Assembly: GCA_023101725.1 (NCBI GenBank)
Contig: JALJCO010013434.1
Location: forward strand, 1,691,501 to 1,755,500
Length of the DNA: 64,000 nucleotides
From: Atherinomorus stipes
Taxonomy: Eukaryota > Chordata > Actinopteri > Atheriniformes > Atherinidae
Direction: 5' to 3'
Positions 25,179-39,000 of the stretch are shown in pieces. Made by a program: the position numbers and the translations under genes. The notes under the pieces were generated by a model, which saw only the letters and a list, made by a program, of their open reading frames with translations, was not told the origin of the DNA and ran no database searches. Within the stretch, counting starts at the first letter, position 1. The number at the start of each line of letters is the position of its first letter.

Positions 25179-25192
25179 CTGCCCTCTTGTGG
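25179..25192 (-). promoter_or_regulatory. CTCF-like motif upstream of commd2
   Basis: CTGCCCTCTTGTGG is the minus-strand form of the CTCF core with one mismatch. It lies about 25-35 bp upstream of the distal commd2 ATG at 25156. Sequence match only. Confidence 0.35.
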
Positions 25193-26938
25193 ATTATTAC
25201 CTGCCTGCATCTGCCTGACTGGGCCCTTTTAGGTACCATCCAGGCGATCGCAATTTAACAAATATTTAGTGCAAACCAAAGACTGTATAATAGGTGTAAA
25301 CTGATGGTTACCTGGGTAAACTTTAGATGTCCAAGTGCAAATGAATGCTGCATGTATACCTGTTGTTAAAAACTACTTCACTATCAGCATTCATACAGCA
25401 TCATTTCACCACCTGGATGATAGTTGTCTGTCCAAACATTTTCTGAGGGTATAATAGTAAAACCACCAGGTCACACTGAGAGAAAAAAAATGTGGATGAA
25501 TATTTTTTTTGTTGTTTTTTGTTTGTTTTGTTTTCTCTCTCGGAGAATCACGACTGTGCAAAGTTAATTAGCCAAGTTTGCTGAAGGAAAACTTATAAAA
25601 CATTTGATTTGTCTCAAAGCTAATTTTTCTCATCATCAGTGAAGCATACATGTTTGTGCTGCAGTCACTAAAAACGGACATTGTTAGTTGTTGATGAAAA
25701 ATGTACAGTACATAATCGACTGTTTATGCAAATTTAGCTTCATTTTCTCCGTTACCATGTAAAAGCAGTATTATCTGTCACCAAATACTTTTAAATTCAG
25801 GTTAAAACATTTTTCTCCTGCACCATTACATAAAATCCGCAAAGTATATTTATCTAGATAATTGCTTGTTTTCAATAATTGTATCAAGTAAACTTAAATA
25901 TCATTTCATATTTGCACGCCCTTCTAATTATGTCTAAATCTGTTTGAATTACCTTAAGAATAAAATGTACCATTCATATGGTGTACATTTTACAAATAAA
26001 CTTGCCTTGGTATTAAATGACCGTTCTATTTGCATTAGTTAATTATTCCCTAACATATCATTCACATGTTCACCCTTTTTCTAGTCTGCTCAGACCAGCA
26101 TGTTAACAAATTTGTTACAAAAAAAAAGAAAAATCAAAAGGTGCCTGCAGCTCCTTGCTTTTGACGTTAGTTTTAAATACTCCCTTTTTTAAAGTAGTTT
26201 GATTTAATTCAAGAACTATTATGTACAGACTGTTAAGAGTGTAATCTGCAGCCAAATTCTTTCAACTGCAATCCCCTTAAAGAGGCATTAGAAACCACAC
26301 ACTTAGTTTTACAGCTGGTAATGGTGATTAGCTCTTAACTTGCCTATATCACATTCCAGTTCAGCAATGCCATTTTATTTTTCAGGCTTCCTAAAGCACC
26401 TTTCAGCCGAAGTTATGTTCAGCCTTTTACATGGAGATTATGATTAAGTGAATAAGTATATCACAAACAACATCTTATACCCATATTGAGGTGGTATTTA
26501 GCATTTTTGGTAAGAAATTTTAACACATGGGGAGACATGAGATCAAAGAACTGATCTCTGAGCTACAACCAGGGTGGAGAAATCTGACCTGATGCTCCTC
26601 GCACGACTTTGAGTTACCTAGCATTTAGTGAAAAAAGGTAGGAGATGAATTTGAGCTAAAACGAGGTTTAAAACTTCATCTTCTGTTGTAACATAAATAC
26701 TAGCAGGCTCCATCTCAAGAGCACAACACTGGAGAATAGCACTGATATCATTACTCAACGAGTATACGGGAATCTTATTTACCACAATTTTTCATGCTTG
26801 CCAAGATTAATAAGTGTTAATAATCAATGTTCTTTAGCAAAAATCTACAGTACAGCATCAGTCTCAAAACCACCCCGTCATTTCTCACTGTATTTAAAAA
26901 TTAAAACAAAAACATACCAAATATTTATATGTAAAACG
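25193..26938. other. Intergenic spacer between commd2 and lmnb2
   Basis: AT-rich, with no exon, no recognisable mobile element and no tandem repeat apart from short T and A runs (near 25500 and 26119). Both flanking genes are on the minus strand, so this holds the commd2 promoter and the region beyond the lmnb2 transcript end. Confidence 0.5.
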
Positions 26939-28657
26939 TTTATTTAAGTGTACAAAATGTAGTTCAACAGGTAGTCATGAATGAAACAAAATGACTGGCA
27001 GGCCATGCCCCTAAAGTTACATGGTCTCAGATTATTAAAACTTGGGAATAAAAAGTTCTTAAAAGAACTGATCACATGTAGAAGAACCAATACGATCCAG
27101 ATCACACAAGTTTATCCAGGATCTGAAGCACCACATGCTTAATTATGCTTACTGACAAGCTGTTGCTTTCTTTTTACATGAATTTCAAATTGTTCACACA
27201 TCCTTCACTCACTAAGTCATTCACTTAGCAAATATTGCAAGGATAGTGTCAACTACTGCATCATGTAAATTAGAAACTACATTTAAATTCACAAATGTTT
27301 TCTGCAGTTTAGGTCCCAAGCTCCCTACCTTAACCACACTGAAAATCTAAAACACAAATTCATAAATGTTTAAGTAACAAACTGAGTACATAGTCAAGAG
27401 CTAAAAAGAAGACTAGCAATGTAAAGCACAGCAAAACATAAAATAATAAAAACTAGGTTTCCCAAGAATTCACACCAAAGTCATACAGTGAACTACAGTA
27501 AAGAATGGATCAGCTCAGTCTGTAATGTACATGCTGCTTTCCCAAAGATCCTGGATCAAGTCCTTGTCATGGCAGACAAGTTTTATGTGGTTTTGTGTCG
27601 GAAGCTAAATGTTTTTGTTATTAGTGTTTGCAAAGGTCAACATGCCCGGACTGAAGATCAAGACGGATGCAACCTCTTACATGTTCATGTATAAAGAACA
27701 AAAAATTATAGGTCCTGGAAAAGGGAAACTAGGACTTTCTCCTGAAGCCAGACCTGAGGGCATAAAGTGTGACGGTCCATAGAACCTGGACAGTCCTGCC
27801 CAAAGGGGTCCTGTGGAGGGGCTAAAAGGTCAACAAGCTTCATATCCATTTTAACAGATGTGAGGTAATTTGTTCTGAATCAGCCGCTGCAATGAACTGC
27901 TTGGAAGACACCGCCAGACAGACAGACCACATTTAACTCTATTCTCACCTCTGAGAGGAGGTAAAGGACGAGGAGTCAGACTGGGACATATCAAAGGCCT
28001 TCACTGCAGAAACAGCCTGTATGAGGCTTTGGTCTATAAACTGCCTATCTTAGTGTCTAATAATTGCAACCCAGACTTGCTGGTGGATGCTGGAGGTGAA
28101 GAAGCTCAAGAGCAGCAAGCAAATGCAGCAGAAGCTCTAAATGCTGCAACAGTTTGCAGAGTCAGAAACATTTAGGGGGGCTAGTGATGCACTCCTGAAC
28201 ACCTGGGGCAGGTCTCTTTAATGCAGATGGTGCACCTGGAGGCTGCAAGGATCTGCAAGGTCCCTTTCTGGAGCCGACGTCATTGAGGTAGTCCAAAAAC
28301 TCAACACTAACAAAGTTCTCCATGTGGACAAGATCTGCACAGGTTTGCTGGAGGCCCTTGGAGTTCTCAGGGTGGCTGACAAAAGCACACTTCATGGACC
28401 TCAGGCACAATGCCTCAGGACAAGCTTTGGGGGGTGGACTGATCAAATGTATGTCTGGACTGCTGGCTGTAAAGCAAATTGCCCTCCATGGAGATAATAT
28501 GGTTAACTTGTGTATCCTACTGATAAGGATCACAATCTTCAGCCTGCTGTAAATACAAGCAGTCTGTAAAGGAAGTTAAGACTAACAGTACAGCTCCGTA
28601 AAAAAAGTATTTCCGAACTTCAAAAATGATCAAGTCATGGGAGTTTCTAAAGTTTGT

Positions 28658-29153
28658 AATGGTGCAGTCCAGTTGTCTTGGAATTCCAAGTGGACGCCAG
28701 TTGGTGATGCCATTAACGTTACATGCCGTTACAGTTGCATTAACTCAGAAAAACGGACATCTCCAAAACAGCCAATTTGTGAGCATCTACAACTGCAGTA
28801 AAGCTAGAAAAATAACAGATGGAACAATGTCACAATGAAAACAGCAGTCAATTTTAGTGTGTGTTTTTCACACATATTCAAGCAACTTTTTAAAGAAAAA
28901 GATCATCATAAGAACATAATTATCAATAACAGCAGCTCGGTGCTGTTTGCTTTATAAACTAAGTGGACAGAAAATATTTTATAAAAAGGTTTAATAAACA
29001 ACAATGGCACTGGGCTAAGCCATCTTTAAATCTATAATTTCAGGGAGATCTGCAAAATCTGAGCTTAAAGCTCAGAAAAACAAGTTCACATTGTCATTTC
29101 TGGCCAAAATTGTCTCAGAAAAAGAGTTCCGAGACAACTGGAACGCACCATAA
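28658..29153. repeat. Spaced inverted repeat in the lmnb2 3' region
   Basis: The left arm at about 28658-28687 reads TAATGGTGCAGTCCAGTTG and onward; the right arm at about 29124-29153 is its complement with several mismatches over roughly 30 bp (GAGACAACTGGAACGCACCA). This could be an eroded MITE or two facing copies of one repeat. No target duplication was found. Confidence 0.4.
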
Positions 29154-29323
29154 TCCAGTGTACATGTGTTAAGTGGGCTTGGATAAGGCTCGTAACTGCA
29201 ACCCCCAGGTTATAATGTAGGAGGTGTTTTGGGAATAACCAGGACATCGGACAGCTTCTGCATGCTGTTAGATTTCCTATACATTTGGAAAAAGCTGTGC
29301 ATCTATACTGTGCATTAAGGCTA

Positions 29324-29380
29324 TTTAAAAAAAAAAAAAAAAAAAAAAAACAAACACACACACACACACACTTCCCGACC

Positions 29381-29411
<31 letters not shown>

Positions 29412-29412
29412 A
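29324..29412. repeat. Compound A / CA / C / T homopolymer tract
   Basis: A run of about 22 A, then a CA microsatellite, a C run of about 9 and a T run of about 22. This is a low-complexity tract within the probable lmnb2 3'UTR and prone to length errors. Confidence 0.9.
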
Positions 29413-30083
29413 ATAAATGAACTGGAAAAACTAGCAGACTGCAGGGCTTGCCTCAGAAATATGATAGCAGTGTCCTTCATGTCTGCAGGTCATCTGTGGT
29501 GCTCTAAATCCTGACAACTGGACCGAACTTACAAACTAAATTATGTAACTGGCAATTAAACACAATTGCCTTCATTATCTCTACAAGGTTTTTACTACAT
29601 TTTCATTATTATGCAGATCAAAAAAATATGAAAATGAAAAATACCGTGGAAGCTATATAGCATGTTAAATTCACCAGGTTTACCACAGCAAGAAATATAA
29701 GAAACACATTCAGAGTAGATTTGATTTGGAGTAAAAGATAAGCTGTATTTACTTTAAACCACCTCTGCTTTCGAGATTAAACTGAATTGCTTACTGGCGA
29801 AGAGTAAAAAAGACAATCAATTAAGCCAATTCTTCACATGTACATTAGATTTGTGTATATACTGTAACGCCACCATTTCATCTTTTGGATCCATTAACTT
29901 GGCTCTTGACAATACGCAGGAAAATCAGAGCTCCATTATTCAAAGATTCAAAAGCTGTGGTCATAAAAACACGAAATGAGTACTGGATAGGATCCTATCA
30001 GAGTGGCGCTCAAGACAAAAATAATAATAAAAAATTATATATATATATGAGGAGATAAAAGCCATGAATTTAAGAGGAAGACT

Positions 30084-33000
30084 TCACATGATGGCGCACT
30101 CTCTAGATGACACTTTGCCCTGTTGGAAAGGGGGACAATAAATTAATTAATATATGGTGAGCTTACATGATAATGAGGATGATGTTGTATATAGTAATTC
30201 TTATATAATTATAAAATCATGGTCTTTATGGACAATGTAAAAAAAAAAAAACTGTTCTATTTTTTTTTCCCCAGTTGCCTAGAAATGGATGTTTACCTGA
30301 ACTCAACTTAGCACCCAAAATAAGAACCTTTTATTTAGAGAAACAAAAATGTTTTGTTTGATTTTGACAAGCAACGTTGACAAGAAAAATAAATATATTC
30401 ACCTTTTGTGCCACCTCCTCTTCCTCTCCTTCGCCATTTTCTACCTCCACCTGAGTCTTTGTTACGCTCCTTCTGGCCACCTCCTGCAGGTCAGCCCGCC
30501 CCAAGGAGACACAGAATAGGTAACTATTAGAAAGGTATGACTCCAGCTAGAAAGAGTTGCAGATATTCTTGTGTAAATAAGTTTACCTCGTCATCAGAGT
30601 TAATCAAAGAGGTAACGATGACGTTTCCCGTTCCCCAGGAAGCCTGGCTCTTCCACAACAGGTCAGATGGTGGACTGTGGGCCACGCCAGCATCAGCAGA
30701 CCACACCTGTAAACAAAAGTCAGATAATATGAAGCAGCGAACAAGCTGAAAACTGGCTGATATCAGGACATTAAAGGGACATTGCGTAACAATTGTATAT
30801 CGTGAGCAGCTCCCTCGTACTTTTCATTCTGCGTTCGCGTGAAAGTGGGCAAACGGACGACAGCCGCTGCATGTAAAGGCATAAACGAGCCTCTATGTGA
30901 AGACGTGGTCTGTCAGTTACAGTGACTTCGGTCCACATCCGATATGCTGTCATGGCGATGTCGTATTGTTTTCCCTGAACGATGTTTTTTTGGTGTTGTT
31001 TGCAATTCATCAATCCTGCGATGCATCACGATGGGTCGTGATGATTTGGCATCGATTAATTTGGCCGTGATGCTTTTCCGTGGAAACCAAACCATAAAAA
31101 ATGTAGAAGGAACCATGATGTGCTCCCTGCCGCTGCCCGGACAGTTTAACGAGTGACACACAACAACAAGAATGGCGACCCCCATGCAGCTCAGTGCTCC
31201 AGCTAAAGGCCCTGCAATAGTTTTGCCACCTGGGTATGGCTCACACGGTTGGAAGTCGTTTGGGTTTTATGAAAACTCTACCAAGACAAGACATTTGCAA
31301 CTAGACATTTGCAATCTGCAAACTTTGCAGGGCTAAAATTAAGTTGCCTACCTTCGTAATACAACAAACATGATACAGCAGTGCACCTCAAGCGATTCCA
31401 TCCTGAGACAGAGAATGCACCGCTGCCTGTCCCAGCACAACAGAGGACCATCTTTGATACTCTCATAAACTTCCCAGGAATTCAGATAAAGCCCGTAGGA
31501 TCACGCATGCAATAGGCCGATCCATTGGCACAGATTTGCAGCCTTATTCAGCAGCGAACAACAAGGCTTTCCGTAAAATACTGAGCCGCGGAGCCACATT
31601 ACAATTACAAATGCCCGCATCGCACCTGTTTTGCAACGAAGGAGTTTCCCAAAAATCTACAACGATAAAAAATATTTGTGTTTTTAACAGGTAAATATTT
31701 GTTGGCTATTTGTTTGTGCGAGTTAGGTCTCTGTTATCTTGTCATTATGTCGTTAAGTGTTCTGTACTAAGAGGGTCTGTGTCAGCTGAACGTAATTGAA
31801 AAGCAAAGCCACCATTGTTATTTTCCTAACTTTGTTTTTAATATACTGGACAATGTAGTGTACATAGTCACTTCAACTATAAGCTTTTATAGACTAATCT
31901 GGGCAAATGCTGTCAGTAGACAGCCGTTGCTTAGGGTGACATTTCTTTACGTTTAATTAGAACAGATGAAATTCTGGCTACTTTCTTAATAATATCGAGG
32001 AAATCTGGAAAGATGTGCACATTTCTTGGTTGTTGGAACAGCAGTGGGAATCTTTAGTGGAAGTAGCGTGTGTCCTTGAATTAAAAATCGAATGTATTTA
32101 CAAATGTAGCATCAAATGAAGAAAAAAAAAAAAAGATGCAAAAAAGCATTAAAAATCGCAATAATCGTGATTATTATGGTCTCAATAATCAAATCAAAAC
32201 ATTATAAATCACCATGATCAAAAAATTGTGGGTCCCATAGTCGTAATCGAATTGTGAAGTAATCTAGATGGTGCAACACTAAAGTTTTACCATCTTTCTC
32301 TCGGCTTCTGTGAATAAAATGACGTGTGGTTTGTTATTGACGGCCGTCTGCCCGACTGCACGTGAACCCAGCATTAGTGTAACGCTGATTCCTCCTCACT
32401 GCACCCGTGGTGGCTTTTCAAAAACATCACCTCGAACTGAACTCAGTGTCTCCGGTGAGTTTCTGTGGTTTCCTATTGTCACACTTCTACTGAACATAAA
32501 AACATGGCGACACGACGTGGTAGCCACCACCAAACCGACCCTTTCGATGTAGATATGAATGAACGGCAAATTCAGAGCTTAGAGGAGCACTTCAGTTTGT
32601 TGATGGGAGTGATTACTGATTAATGGAAAAACACTTTTGAACGAAATAATCAATTTTGGTGAATAGAGAACAGGAGAACTTACACGATATCCCTTTCAAT
32701 CTAAAAGCTGTTTGTGGAGTATTTTGTCTCACCGTGACTGACTGTCCAGCCTTGAGGACAAATTTTGGTGAGAACTTGTAAATGACCTCCTCCTCATCAT
32801 CAACTTGTCTCTTCAGTCTCCAGTTGCCCAGAGGTTGGTCCTGCAAAACAAGTTGGAAAATTAACAGGAAAATCTGAAACTTCTGACTTAGTTGGAGTAA
32901 ACTCACAACTCCTGACATATAAATCTAACAGCCACCAAATGTTCATCTGTACAGCCAGCTATCCCTGCTACCACTGGCATCAGCAGCTGCAATCTGCACA

Positions 33001-36000
33001 CAGCATACACACATTTTCATGTGGTTGCTTTTGTTCTTTTAAAACACACATCATAGAAAACAGTGACAAACACTGAGGTTTCTGTTATTTAATAATTCAT
33101 ACAATTGAATCCTATTTACCAGCTGTGTTACGATGTAAATGCATTTGAAGGTCAATCTGTCACTATTACTTTAACCCCAATGCTGACACAGTAGATGTGG
33201 AGCTTGAACTCGGAAGGCACCACAATGAAAAAACACCTGCCTCCTGACGCAGTCCCAGGCTTCAGGACTGTCTAAAATCTCTTAACTAAACAAAAACATC
33301 ATCATGAAAATCTAAGCATGTCTGCTGAATGCACCTTCAGATGTTTACATCGTTTGTAGATGAACTCAATGAACCCACATCATAATACTGAGATTGATGC
33401 AGATCCTCTTCTGCTGGACTTTGATGCCACAAGGAGATGGAAATATGCAACTTCCAAAAGGCAATAACCTTATTTTCCACGGCGCAATTTTTTTTGGCTC
33501 CAATTTTATATAATTGATTATATGACAAACTGTCATTTGTTACTGTCTAGTATAAGACATGTTTAGAGGAATTAACACAACCACAACTGACACCTACCAG
33601 ATTCCATGTTGGCATCTGACATTAAAGATGATCTGGTTTATAAACTGGCATCAGTTTGCTGAGTCTGTTCATTTAGAGAATGAAATACCACATCAACCTG
33701 CACCAAGTATCAGCGACTGGTTACATCTCTGGACACGTGGAATCTTACAAACCTGCTCAGTCTCATTAGTTAGTGTCACTGCGTTTCCATCCATGTCAGT
33801 TGGTGATATATTCACTGCTCCACTAGCTGTGGCTTCCTCCGACACCAGCAGCTGCTCTTCTCCCCCTCCCATCTCCAACACATCCTGAGCTTCCACCTCC
33901 ACTCGCTTCCTCTTAGTACGTGATGAGGAAGATCCAGTTACCCTGGAAACAGTCACTCGAGAGGATGGACTGGGGGACAGCTTCAGTCTGAAAGAAGCAC
34001 ACAAGTTCACCAGTTGACTTAGTGCAGCTGCTGATAAACTTTTGACAGTTCTGTCATTCATGTAGCTCATAACACAAATGTAATATGTATTACAACAGTT
34101 CTGGATGTGTCCAAGCTGAAACTAATTTGATGTAGACTCAGTGACATATAAATGGCAAATATCTGATGAGAAGTATGGCCCTGTCCTAAATAGAAGGGCT
34201 TTTAAAACACACTGTCTTTGTAAAAATGTATATAAATAGTTACATTTTTGGACAATACCAAACTGCTGGTCACATTAAGTGGGAAACAGTTTTATGTTGA
34301 TTTGAGAAGTTAATTTCTTTTTGACACTCAGTGCTGTGTACATTTAGCTGTCACAGAGTGTAAAATCAATACTATGTAGTCTGTCTGTACCTGTGTTCCT
34401 CTCCCTCCAGCAGTTTCCTGTATGCGTTGATCTCCATATCTAGAGCAAGCTTCACATCCAGCAGCTCTTGGTATTCACTGAGCTGAGCGTTCATCCTCTC
34501 TCTCAGTTCAGTCATCTCTTGCTCCTTTCCTTCAATGGCACGGCGATGCTTGTCTCTCTCTGCTGACAGAATTTCCTCCAGTTCTCTGATACGGTCTTCT
34601 GAGGCAGCCGCCTGTCGTCATAACGCATGATTAGGAGAATCAAATACCAGTAGGCTTCATAAAGATGAATGTGAAGCTGTAGAACAGGCAGAGATCTACA
34701 AGTTATAAAGTAGTACCTGTTTCTGCAGGGCGCTGAGTTGGTATCCAAGACTTTCTATTCTCATACGAGACTCCTGCAGCTCCTCCCGTGCTGCGCCCAT
34801 TGCTTTGTCATTAATCTCTGATGACACCTTGGCATTATCCAACTAGATGAAGATTAAGACTAAGTGTGAGAATCAGAATACCAATCAGAGTACAAACAAA
34901 ATAAATGGTTGATCACTTACCTTGGCCTGGAAGGTTTGCTCAAGTTCTTCCTTATAAAGAGAGACTTGCTCATCATGTTGTCTCCTTAGGTCCTGGTGGG
35001 ATAACAGAAATCCAATCAACAGAAGTTTCCCAGTGGTATGTTTGAGGCGACACTTACTAACTCAGCAAATTAGACATTCCTGCAGCCTTTTTCAAAACTT
35101 CACAGGACAACAAGTTTGACATAGTCAACCCCCCTGCTCTTTACAATTTTAAAATCTCAAGACATTACACATAAGGGTGGGCCGTCAGGCAGCACTGGTT
35201 TACATGAACCAGTCATGCAAGACTTCTAAAACACCCTGCCTGTGACAAAATCCACAAATGCAGGTTAAAGCCCTACCAAGGAAAGAAGCAGCCCAAATGA
35301 GCAGTCCGAACCGTAGGTAGTTCTGTCCCCGCCCCCAAACATACCTGTAAAGCTTGACCCAGTTTGAGCTCATAGTCTTGCTTGGCTCCAGAATCCACCT
35401 CCACTATTCTCTGCTCCTGTCTATGCCGACTCTCGCGCATCTCCTGAAGACAATAAGATAAAAAGGAATAGTTAAAATAGTTTAAATAGCTGGTTAGAAA
35501 AATAACCATTAGAATAAGTGCCTCATGAAAATAAATGTTTGTGCCGGTCTGACAAGATGGTGTAGATAGTACATGCACCCTTACCTCTTCAAACATGTTC
35601 TTGCGGAACTCCAGCTCCTCACTCAGTGACTGACAGCGGTTCTCCAGGTCTACACGCATCAGCGTTTCTGCCTCCAGCTGCCGCTTTGCAACAGCATGAC
35701 TGTCCTCTGCCTATATGCCACAAAAAACAAAGATTTTTAGCACAGACAGCTGAAAGACTCAGCTAAAACAGATACACTTTCCAGCAGATATGACCTTAAA
35801 TTTTTGTTAAACTGAATTTCACTGAAACTTCATTTTCAGGTAAAAACAATCGGTCTCCGCCGAGTGACGTAACATTTGTTGCTTAACCAGCAGTAACCAG
35901 CGCTTGACGCCATTTCAGGCGTAAAACTGTCAGTGGTCAAACCGGCGTGGAAATGAGCACATCTGATCATAAAAATGATCTTATGACTGAATCCATGTGT

Positions 36001-39000
36001 GATTTAAAAAATGTTCGTGTCTGACCAAACAACGGAAGCTACGTCAGAAATGCACCGTCATCCAGCTGTTTCTCCTGAAGCAGCAGCAGCGCTGACAGAT
36101 GGAGGCTGGTCAGATCTGAGCCTGACCCGGACAGGAACATAAGAAACGATAACTTTCATTAGTTAAACTAAGAAACAGTCTACCGAATGAACACTTGCAC
36201 AACGTTAATGTATAGATTAATTTATAGAAACGGATCTCCTCCACTCAACTCCGTGTCTCCTGGGAGCTGCAGTTACCAGCGCGTCTGCCCTTCCGGCTGC
36301 GCATAATGTTTATAAACTAGTATTTCTGTTATTTAACTTGTCAATAAAGTCTTGACAAGTTACAGCATCGTACAGCTCCACACAGGTCAGGGTTGTGTTG
36401 CAAACTTTCTCTGAGTCTAAAGCAGCGTTTCCCGCTGGTCCGATGCACCTGCACCTTTCTGCAGCCCGACTGTCCGTCTTCTTACAAGCAGCCGAGCTTT
36501 CTTTTCTTTATTCAGACATCAACAGTGAGATAATAAAGTCTGATTTATCTTGAAATTTTTGGCGATCAGTTGTCGCCTTCATCAGAAGTTATAACACTCT
36601 GCTGTTAAGATCATCTGGCTGGTTTGACACCTGCAGCTCCTGAAGACAGAAGACAGGAGGCGATCCGTCGTTTCTATTAAGTAATCTGGACCCTAAAGTT
36701 ATCATCTATAAGAGCTCAGTCAGCAGACTGTTTCTTAGCTTAGCTAATGAAAGTTATTTTTTCTTTTGTCTCTGTGCGGGTCAGGCTCAGATCCGGCAGT
36801 CCGGGTCAGGCTTGGATCCGACAGTCCGGGTCAGGCTTGGATCCGCCTCCGCCTGTCTGCGCTGCTGCTTCAGGGTAGAAGCAGCTGGATGAGGAGGGAT
36901 TTCTGACGTAGATTCTATTGTTTGGTCAGACAGGAACATTTATGAATCACACGTGGATACAATAATAAGATCATTTATATGATCAGATGTGCGCTCATTT
37001 CCACGCTTGTTTGATAAACGGGACCGCTGACTTTTATACACGTAAAATGGCGTCTTAGCAACAAAAGTCACGTGTCTGGCAGAGACCGATTCTCTGTTTT
37101 GAACCTGAACAGATATCAGATTACCAAGGACGGTATATCCATACAAGCAAGATATTCTACATTTCTAGTTTTCCTTGAGAAAATAATGTTAGGTTTTCTA
37201 GCAGCAAATTCTAATATACTGATATACGAAACAATGGGCTCTACGCACGACTCCACCACTTCCTGAACTTAAGGTAGCTCCTTTGTTTCCCGTCTTTCAT
37301 TACTAGACGAACTAACTAATCCAGGTGTGTCTGGTCAGTTACTGACATCAGGCACACCTGGGTTAATCAGTTCATCCAGTAATGAAAGACTGGAAACAAA
37401 AGGAGCAACCTTAAATTCAGGCAGTAGTGGAGATGTGCATAGAGCCCATTGGTGAAAAGATTAAAGTTCTCTTTCACCAGTTCAATTTTTCCTAAGTTTT
37501 GCTGGAACAGAAAATCCTGCAGTACTTACCTTGGCCAGAAGACCCTTGACATCAGCTAACTCTGAAGTCAGAGCAGCATTCTGACTAAGAGCTGTAGCGA
37601 GAGATGCTTCACTCTTATTAAGCTGGCTTTCCAATCCATTGGCCCTCGACACAGCTGCAGCAAGATCACCCTCCTTCTTCTTGACACTGGAACAACAAAT
37701 GAGGGAGAAAATAGTAGTTATTTTCTGCATCTGACCAATGACACTGATGTATCACTTGTTAACTTACTTTATCTCAAAGCAACTAGTATGAGAATAAAAT
37801 GGACTGCATTTACCTGCGTGTTGCTTCTTCCAAATCAGCTTGAGCCTTCCCAAGGTCAATCTGCAGCCTGGCTCTGTCTCTAGCAGTTTCATCCAAAACT
37901 CGTCGAGCATCAGCTAACTCTGCTTCATACAGAGCCTTCAAGCCTGTTACCTAAAGAGCAAATAAAGTGTGATCATTACAAGACAGAGGTAATAACTGCC
38001 GCTTGCAGGAGTTGCTGTGCTGACATGTACAACTAAGTCAAGCTCAACTTGGTCATTTAATTAGACTATATTCATGTGACAGTATAAGAAAGATAACAAA
38101 GTCATTGGATGAATGGTGTATGATGCTAGGATGCTGAGAACTGTGCGAGAAAATGTTTAAATATTGTGTATCTGCTAACTCTCTCCATGGGAGATCACGA
38201 TACTTGAAAGTCAAGTATAGATTTTGTCTTTAAGCATCTTAAATGTTGGTTCAAGAAGATTTGACCAAACAAGCAAAGCTCATTTCAAAACCCAGACTGT
38301 TGCTCTGGAAATACTATCACTCACTGCAGTTGCCAGTTATAAGGAGCAGCTTTCAGTCCATTTCTGACAAAAGAAATCTTTATTGGGATTTAATCACCTG
38401 GATTTATATACTTAAGCCTCACTGTTTGAACACAGAAATGAATAAAGAAATAACTTTGGAGCCCTGGAAAACATCTGAAACTTGGTTGAAGTGGCAGTCA
38501 TTTTTATTCTTTTGTCTTGTAAAAATCCAGACTGTGTGTCTCACGCACATCTGAGACAATCAAACAAGAATTTCATTGTTTTAAATGACAACAACTAAAT
38601 ACATGGTTAAAACGTGTTTGGGGATTTGGGGGAGCCTTCATACAGTCAGTCACAGACTTGGTATCTTGAAAGAAATGTGATCACTAAATTTGGCAAAATG
38701 TGTAATTCATTTACAAAAAGATTTTTATTATTTGTATACTCAACTGTGTAGAAAACAATGACATTCTTGATGCCCACAGTAACAAATTATTATCTTGGCT
38801 TTTGTCCAGGTCTAACTAAAGAATCTTGTGTAAAATAATCTGCTTTCATTGCCACACCATTTTCCCCCTTGAGTTATTATATGAGGTTACATCAGCTGTA
38901 ATGTCATTATTTAAAATAAAGTCATAAATTTGTAAATAAGCATATGACCAGTTAATTTATACAACCCTATTTGTATGATACTATTTTTATCTAAATTAAA

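Larger units (their letters stand above)
26939..30083 (-). other. Probable long 3'UTR of lmnb2
   Basis: The stretch after the lmnb2 stop shows no other exon for 3.1 kb. The best minus-strand AATAAA is at 26939-26944. Long 3'UTRs are known for lamin B transcripts. A minus-strand open frame of 123 codons at 28162-28533 has no family resemblance and is likely chance. The alternative is a shorter UTR plus intergenic DNA. Confidence 0.45.

Noticed and set aside
28162..28533. 123-codon minus-strand frame downstream of lmnb2
   Set aside because: No family resemblance; lies in the probable lmnb2 3'UTR and has no splice partners.
38243..38554. 103-codon plus-strand frame in lmnb2 intron 1
   Set aside because: No family resemblance, on the opposite strand within an intron, AT-rich composition.
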